Below, one piece after another: positions 7,086 through 10,743 of a DNA stretch of 10,743 bases (positions within the stretch are counted from its first letter, which is position 1; each line of letters starts with the position of its first letter). Below the pieces are notes generated by a model. The model did no database searches. It saw nothing but the letters and a program-made list of their open reading frames with translations, and was not told the DNA's origin. Made by a program: the position numbers and the translations under genes. The stretch covers positions 1 to 10,743 of the forward strand of contig JABDQY010000222.1 in the NCBI GenBank assembly GCA_013042025.1, in the 5' to 3' direction. Origin of the DNA: Bacteroidia bacterium. Its GTDB lineage: Bacteria; Bacteroidota; Bacteroidia; NS11-12g; UBA9320.

Positions 7086-7499
7086 TTATAGTGTAGTTTC
7101 GGTTATGGTCATTATTCTATCGAATTCATCTTTTGTTACAGGTGCAACCGATAAACGACTTTGTCTTACGAACCGCATTTCCTTTAACAAGTCATCTGCT
7201 TTTAGTTCTTTTAATGTAATTGGACGGTTTAAAGGTTTGATTGCTTTAACATCTACCGCTACCCATCGGTCATCATCAGTGGTTGGATCTTGGTAGTGTT
7301 CTTTTTCAACAATTGTAAGACCAACAATCTCTAGTCCTTCATTGCTGTGATAAAAAAGGCAGATATCACCAACCTTCATTTCTTTCAGAAATATGCGTGC
7401 TGCATAGCTTCGCACACCATCCCAATAGGTGGATTTATCGGCAACCATTTGGTCCCAACTGTATTTAAAAGGTTCTGATTTAATTAACCAGTAGTTCAT
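7086..7499 (-). CDS. EVE-domain protein (PUA-like, THYN1 type)
   Basis: The 137-residue product is essentially one EVE domain. It shows YWLIKSEPFKYSWD (3-16), WDGVRSYAARIFLKEMKVGD (26-45), FYHSN (49-53) and a C-terminal VRQSRLSVAPVT (111-122). These are the conserved segments of the human THYN1-like family. EVE domains have the PUA-like fold and are thought to bind modified bases in DNA or RNA through an aromatic cage; the biological role of stand-alone bacterial members is unsettled. It is the first gene of an operon with pyrR, pyrB and ansA, 1 base from pyrR. Its promoter places the transcription start only a few bases before the ATG, so the message would be almost leaderless. There is no neighbouring restriction or methylation gene to suggest a defence role. 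Confidence 0.92.
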   Translation of the reverse strand: MNYWLIKSEPFKYSWDQMVADKSTYWDGVRSYAARIFLKEMKVGDICLFYHSNEGLEIVGLTIVEKEHYQDPTTDDDRWVAVDVKAIKPLNRPITLKELKADDLLKEMRFVRQSRLSVAPVTKDEFDRIMTITETTL

Positions 7500-7506
7500 C
7501 CGCTTT

Positions 7507-7538
7507 CAATATTAGTTGTATTTCTATTTATTATCAAA
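7507..7538 (-). promoter_or_regulatory. Promoter of the EVE-pyrR-pyrB-ansA operon
   Basis: Read on the minus strand, TTTG (7538-7535) is followed after exactly 20 bases by TAATATTG (7514-7507). The second element matches the Bacteroidota -7 consensus TANNTTTG at 5 of 6 informative positions, and the spacing is typical. Only 7 bases separate the -7 element from the ATG at 7499, so the leader would be about 2-4 bases. That leaves no room for an attenuator before the first gene. Confidence 0.6.
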
Positions 7539-7556
7539 CTTTCTAAACATCCATGC

Positions 7557-7591
7557 AAAAAAAATCCCGACCATTTGGTCAGGATTTTTTT
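7557..7591 (-). terminator. Terminator after rpsA
   Basis: On the minus strand a T-rich stem AAAAAAATCC pairs with GGATTTTTTT, with one C-A mismatch before the inner GACC/GGTC stem and an AAAT-type loop, followed by a U-run. It lies 15 bases after the rpsA stop codon and just upstream of the EVE-operon promoter. It therefore separates the two transcription units. The A and T flanks are nearly symmetrical, but no plus-strand gene needs it. Confidence 0.85.
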
Positions 7592-7605
7592 AGGTTTACA
7601 TAAAC

Positions 7606-9741
7606 TTATTTACTCAATACCTCTACAAGTTCTGCTTTCTTAAGAGAAGTATATCCAGTGATACCTTTTTCTTTAGCCAGAGCTTTTAGTTGAGCTACAG
7701 TCATCGCACTTAAGTCGTCCGATGCTTTTTTAGTTTTAGGTTCTGCCTTAGCTTTAGGCTTAGCTTTCGCCTTAGGTTCCGCTTTTGCCTTAGGTTCAGC
7801 TTTCTTTGCTTCTTTCTTTGGCTCTGCTTTTTCAACCTCTTTAGGTTTAGATTCCATCTTAGCTTTTAATTGAGCTAAAACATCCAATTCACCTAAAGTA
7901 GCCATGTCAGTGCTTTTGTTCAATTTATTTACATAACTTGAAGTTTTGCTAGCACGTTTTTTATTAGCTGCTTCTTTTCCAGCATTTTGAGCTCTTTCAG
8001 CTTCTTTCCAAATATCCGTGTGAGAAACTAAGATTCTTTTTGCATCTTTATTGAATTCAATAACTCTTACAGTTAATGTCTCATCCATTGCAATTTCAGT
8101 CTTATCCTCTTTCTTGGTATGTTTCTTAGGAGCAAATCCTTCTACACCGTATGGTAAAGTTAAGATTGCACCTCTGTCGTTAATCTCAGTTACTGAACCT
8201 TCATGCTCAGAACCTAAAGTAAATACAGATTCGAAAGTATCCCAAGGATTTTCGTCAATTTGCTTGTGACCTAAGCTCAGTCTTCTATTATCTCTATCTA
8301 TTTCTAAAACAACCACTTCAAGCTCTTCACCTTTTTTAGTGAATTCAGCAGGGTGCTTGATTTTCTTAGACCAAGATAAATCTGAAACGTGTACTAAACC
8401 GTCAACACCTTCTTCTAGTTCAATAAATAAACCATAGTTAGTTAAGTTTCTAACGATTCCAGTATGTTTTGATTCAACAGGATATTTTTCTTCAATTTTA
8501 TCCCAAGGATCAGAAGATAATTGCTTAATGCCTAAAGAAAGCTTGTGCTCTTCTTTATCAATATCTAGAACAATAGCTTCAACCTCATCTCCAACTTTCA
8601 TAAAGTCTGATGGATTTCTTAGATGCTGAGACCAAGACATTTCAGAAACGTGAATAAGACCTTCAACACCTGGTTGAATTTCTACGAAAGCACCATAATC
8701 AGCAACAGTTACTACTTTACCTTTTACTTTTTCACCTTCTTTTAATTCCTTCATGCTATCCCAAGGATGAGCAGTAAGTTGTTTCATACCCAATGAAATA
8801 CGTTTCTTTTCGTTATCAAACTCAAGAACCGCAACTTGGATTTTTTGATCTAGTTCCAATACATCTTCTGGGTGGTTAATTCTACCCCAAGAGATATCTG
8901 TAATATGTAATAAACCGTCAAGTCCACCTAGGTCTACGAATACTCCGAATGAAGTCATGTTTTTAACAGTACCTTCAAGTACTTGTCCAACTTCCATTTT
9001 CGAAATCATTTCAGCTTTTTGAGCCTCAATGTCATCTTCAATAAGTGCTTTGTGAGAGATAACAACGTTTTTGTAAACATCATTAATTTTAACAACCTTG
9101 AATTCCATAGTTTTACCTACGTACTGGTCGTAATCTCTAACAGGCTTAACGTCTATTTGAGAACCTGGTAAGAATGCATCCATACCTAAAACTTCCACGA
9201 CTAATCCGCCTTTAGTTCTAGCTTGAATGTAACCCTTAACGATTTCATTGTTTTCTTTAATAGAAATGATTTTCTCCCAAGCACCTTCTTGGATTGCTTT
9301 TTTACGAGATAAAACCAATTGACCTAAGTCGTTTTCTGTTTCATCAACATAAACTTCTACTTCATCACCTACTGCTAAGTCAGGATTATCTCTAAATTCA
9401 GTCTTAGAAACAAGACCGTCAGATTTAAATCCAATGTCAAGAACTACATCATCAGATGTAATACTTACAATTTTACCCATCACTAGAGTTTTGTCCTCAA
9501 TTTGTTTGATGGTGTTTGTGTACATCGCTTTTAAGTCATCATTTTGAGACTCGTTGTACGTACCAAATCCAGCTTTGTCCATACTCCAGTCAAATTCGTC
9601 TGGGTTGTGAACTGGTGTTTCAGAAATTGTTTTTGTTGGTTCTGTAGATTCAGTAGCTTCTACAGGAGCGTCGTTCGATTCATTAACTGTAGCATCCTTG
9701 GCTTCAGTTGATTCATTCAAGACTTCATCTTGATTTTCCAT
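7606..9741 (-). CDS. rpsA: 30S ribosomal protein S1 with extra Rho_N-like C-terminal domain
   Basis: The 711-residue product has an acidic Ser/Thr/Glu-rich N-terminus (1-50). Six S1 OB-fold repeats follow at about 86-148, 166-233, 251-321, 336-406, 423-493 and 509-576; repeats 3-5 are the most regular, each with a DGLLHITDISW-like signature. This is the S1 set that helps 30S subunits capture mRNA. A lysine/alanine-rich segment (580-634) leads to a low-complexity linker of EPKAKA units (649-672). The last 37 residues (675-711), including SAMTVAQLKALAKEKGITGY and KKAELVEVL, look like a Rho_N (SAP/LEM-like) nucleic-acid-binding domain. With this tail it is longer than E. coli S1 (557). I chose the ATG at 9741. 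An in-frame TTG at 9792 lies inside the promoter -7 element and cannot be used. An in-frame TTG at 9756, 10 bases after a GGAGG, is an alternative start. Confidence 0.95.
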   Translation of the reverse strand: MENQDEVLNESTEAKDATVNESNDAPVEATESTEPTKTISETPVHNPDEFDWSMDKAGFGTYNESQNDDLKAMYTNTIKQIEDKTLVMGKIVSITSDDVVLDIGFKSDGLVSKTEFRDNPDLAVGDEVEVYVDETENDLGQLVLSRKKAIQEGAWEKIISIKENNEIVKGYIQARTKGGLVVEVLGMDAFLPGSQIDVKPVRDYDQYVGKTMEFKVVKINDVYKNVVISHKALIEDDIEAQKAEMISKMEVGQVLEGTVKNMTSFGVFVDLGGLDGLLHITDISWGRINHPEDVLELDQKIQVAVLEFDNEKKRISLGMKQLTAHPWDSMKELKEGEKVKGKVVTVADYGAFVEIQPGVEGLIHVSEMSWSQHLRNPSDFMKVGDEVEAIVLDIDKEEHKLSLGIKQLSSDPWDKIEEKYPVESKHTGIVRNLTNYGLFIELEEGVDGLVHVSDLSWSKKIKHPAEFTKKGEELEVVVLEIDRDNRRLSLGHKQIDENPWDTFESVFTLGSEHEGSVTEINDRGAILTLPYGVEGFAPKKHTKKEDKTEIAMDETLTVRVIEFNKDAKRILVSHTDIWKEAERAQNAGKEAANKKRASKTSSYVNKLNKSTDMATLGELDVLAQLKAKMESKPKEVEKAEPKKEAKKAEPKAKAEPKAKAKPKAKAEPKTKKASDDLSAMTVAQLKALAKEKGITGYTSLKKAELVEVLSK
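7726..7797 (-). repeat. Degenerate 18-bp tandem repeats coding the EPKAKA linker of S1
   Basis: Four six-residue units (EPKAKA, EPKAKA, KPKAKA, EPKTKK) occupy residues 649-672 of S1. At the DNA level two neighbouring copies on the plus strand, at 7763-7780 and 7781-7798, share GCTTTNGCCTTAGGTTC and differ at 2 of 18 positions; the flanking units are more worn. The tract is a flexible, strongly basic linker between the S1 repeats and the terminal Rho_N-like domain. Such repeats readily change copy number, so its length may vary between strains. Confidence 0.75.
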
Positions 9742-9765
9742 TGTGTTGTTTGTCAAAGTGTCATG

Positions 9766-9774
9766 TCCTCCTTT
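9766..9774 (-). promoter_or_regulatory. Shine-Dalgarno-like element in the rpsA leader
   Basis: On the minus strand the rpsA leader contains AAAGGAGGA, a near-perfect anti-16S match, which is rare before genes in Bacteroidota. It is 25 bases from the rpsA ATG at 9741, too far for normal use, and 10 bases from an in-frame TTG at 9756. An ATG only 2 bases after GGAGG (9764-9762) opens a three-codon frame, Met-Thr-Leu-stop. It may be an alternative ribosome site or a regulatory decoy. Confidence 0.5.
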
Positions 9775-9789
9775 ACGAAAAAATGAGTG

Positions 9790-9821
9790 CAAAAGTACGA
9801 TTAATATTTAAACAAAGGCAA
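9790..9821 (-). promoter_or_regulatory. Promoter of rpsA
   Basis: On the minus strand TTG (9821-9819) is followed after 21 bases by TACTTTTG (9797-9790), which matches the Bacteroidota -7 element TANNTTTG at all six informative positions. Transcription would begin near 9787-9784, giving a leader of about 43-46 bases to the ATG at 9741. This placement rules out any rpsA start codon upstream of about 9785. Confidence 0.7.
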
Positions 9822-9901
9822 TAACAACGCGATTATTACCTTGATAAATGCTAAATAAATGGGATCTTCAGCGTTTTTTAGTCTAAATACCGATTTTTAA
9901 T

Positions 9902-10513
9902 ATGACTTTTGAAGTATTGGATTGGATTTATATCTTAAACTTAGCTGGGGTACTTGTGTTTGCTATTAGTGGTGTTCTAACCGCTATTGACAATGATTTT
10001 GATGTGGTAGGGGCCTCAGTAATCGGATTTATAACCGCATTGGGTGGTGGTACCTTACGTGACCTATTAATAGGAGAAACACCTGTGGGCTGGATGTTGG
10101 ATACAAACTACCTTTGGACTGTAATGGCTGCTGTAGCTCTGTCTTACCTATTTAAAACAAGGATCATTAAATTGAGAAAAGGGATGTTTCTTTTTGATTC
10201 TATGGGACTTGGATTATTTGCTATTCTTGGGGTACAGAAAACCATCGCAGTAGGGTTAGATCCTGTTATTGCTATTTTAATGGGAATGGTCTCTGCAGTT
10301 TTTGGAGGTGTTCTTAGAGATGTTCTTTCTAATATAGTTCCGTTAATTTTTAGAAAAGAGATTTATGCTACCGCTTGCTTAATTGGTGGTCTAGTTTTCT
10401 TGATTTTACAAACATTCTCTAAAGCACTTTATATTAATATGGGTGTAGCAATGTTTGTAGTTTTTATCATTCGCTATTTAGCCGTGAAAAAGAAGTGGGT
10501 TATGAAGTTTTGA
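9902..10513 (+). CDS. TRIC/UPF0126-family cation channel (YicG/YadS-like)
   Basis: The 203-residue, very hydrophobic product has about seven membrane segments arranged as two inverted-repeat triplets plus one more. Each repeat carries the family glycine-arginine signature: ALGGGTLRDLL (46-56) and VFGGVLRDVLS (133-143). These break the helices that line the pore. Length and motifs match the UPF0126 family (E. coli YicG and YadS), shown structurally to be trimeric intracellular cation (TRIC) channel homologues that conduct K+ or Na+ in the inner membrane. The physiological role in bacteria is not well defined. The ATG at 9902 is preceded by AT-rich DNA without a Shine-Dalgarno sequence. The gene diverges from rpsA across about 160 bases; I found no clear promoter for it. 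The start gives a sensible first helix (about 8-26). Confidence 0.93.
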   Translation: MTFEVLDWIYILNLAGVLVFAISGVLTAIDNDFDVVGASVIGFITALGGGTLRDLLIGETPVGWMLDTNYLWTVMAAVALSYLFKTRIIKLRKGMFLFDSMGLGLFAILGVQKTIAVGLDPVIAILMGMVSAVFGGVLRDVLSNIVPLIFRKEIYATACLIGGLVFLILQTFSKALYINMGVAMFVVFIIRYLAVKKKWVMKF

Positions 10514-10539
10514 TTTTACAGTACTTTTTGCTATATTCG
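10509..10539 (+). promoter_or_regulatory. Candidate promoter of the small gene at 10574
   Basis: TTTG (10509-10512) is followed after 19 bases by TATATTCG (10532-10539), which matches TANNTTTG at 5 of 6 informative positions. Transcription would begin near 10542-10545, about 30 bases before the GTG. The -33 element overlaps the stop codon of the channel gene, so the small gene would have its own transcript. Confidence 0.45.
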
Positions 10540-10573
10540 TTAAGTAACCAACCTAACTAATCCTTATCTAATT

Positions 10574-10735
10574 GTGAAGCGTTCAAAAAGAAAATTGATT
10601 TCGTCGGTTCTTATTGAAAATACAGATCAGAAAGAACAAAAAAGGGCTAGAAGAAAAGCCAAAATTCCTAAGAAAAAATATTGGAAATTTGATTTTGGAG
10701 ATATCTCTATATATTGTGATGATCTCTGGAAATAG
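10574..10735 (+). CDS. Small basic protein of 53 residues, unknown (GTG start)
   Basis: A frame of 53 codons runs from GTG at 10574 to TAG at 10733-10735. It has no in-frame ATG, and the nearest upstream in-frame stop is at 10541-10543. The first 35 residues are strongly basic (MKRSKRK..., then EQKRARRKAKIPKKKYW). The last 17 turn acidic and aromatic (FDFGDISIYCDDLWK). I do not recognise the family. No signal peptide or membrane segment is present, and the basic half could contact nucleic acid or ribosomes (inference). Support comes from its candidate promoter about 30 bases upstream, its protein-like composition and the otherwise unexplained 230-base space. The frame is short and the start codon is not ATG, so it could be spurious. 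The antisense frame reads as a run of Phe and Leu, as expected opposite Lys/Arg-rich codons. Confidence 0.5.
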   Translation: MKRSKRKLISSVLIENTDQKEQKRARRKAKIPKKKYWKFDFGDISIYCDDLWK

Positions 10736-10743
10736 ATCAATCT

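Noticed and set aside
7086..7499. EVE-domain gene as part of a modified-base restriction or other defence system
   Set aside because: It is a single small domain in an operon with pyrimidine genes. No nuclease, methyltransferase or other defence gene is nearby.
9742..9792. Upstream extension of S1 by 17 residues starting with TTG at 9792
   Set aside because: That codon overlaps the TACTTTTG promoter -7 element, so it would not be transcribed. The extension also has no S1-like sequence.
10590..10743. Antisense Phe/Leu-rich open frame at the right edge, resembling a membrane segment
   Set aside because: It lies opposite the Lys/Arg-rich codons of the 53-codon plus-strand frame, which produces Phe and Leu codons automatically, and it has no promoter or start of its own that I could see.

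Overview
The window looks like ordinary chromosomal DNA from a low-GC member of the Bacteroidota, most likely a flavobacterium-like lineage (inference). The supporting signs are promoters of the Bacteroidota TTG/TANNTTTG type, short leaders with almost no Shine-Dalgarno sequences, a lipoprotein of the type that carries acidic residues after its lipid cysteine, a GyrB without the proteobacterial insert, and protein sequences that resemble flavobacterial homologues throughout. I see no prophage, insertion sequence, CRISPR array, toxin-antitoxin pair or tRNA/rRNA gene, and no clear undescribed multi-gene system.

Layout, left to right. Positions 1-430 (minus) hold the first quarter of a sodium:solute symporter that runs off the left edge. 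Diverging from it is a lipoprotein gene (536-1402, plus), closed by a strong terminator whose U-tract ends 6 bases before pfkA (1476-2447, plus). pfkA converges on gyrB (2508-4454, minus) at a shared bidirectional terminator. Upstream of gyrB lies a minus-strand run of four tightly packed genes, in transcription order: an EVE-domain gene (7499-7086), pyrR (7084-6548), pyrB (6547-5615) and ansA-type asparaginase (5618-4578). Gaps between them are 1, 0 and -4 bases, so they form an operon with one visible promoter at 7507-7538. Upstream of that, after a terminator, is rpsA (9741-7606, minus). It has its own promoter and an unusual leader, and its product carries an extra Rho_N-like C-terminal domain. 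A TRIC/UPF0126 membrane channel gene (9902-10513, plus) diverges from rpsA. A small GTG-start reading frame of 53 codons (10574-10735, plus) with a plausible promoter ends the window.

How the genes work together: most are housekeeping genes for glycolysis (pfkA), DNA supercoiling (gyrB), translation (rpsA) and pyrimidine synthesis (pyrR, pyrB). In the pyr operon the asparaginase releases aspartate, the co-substrate of PyrB, so the pairing makes metabolic sense. The points most worth a second look are the S1-Rho_N fusion, the Shine-Dalgarno-like element and three-codon frame in the rpsA leader, the small gene at the right edge, Asn instead of the usual Mg-binding Asp in PfkA, and a perfect DnaA box upstream of gyrB.
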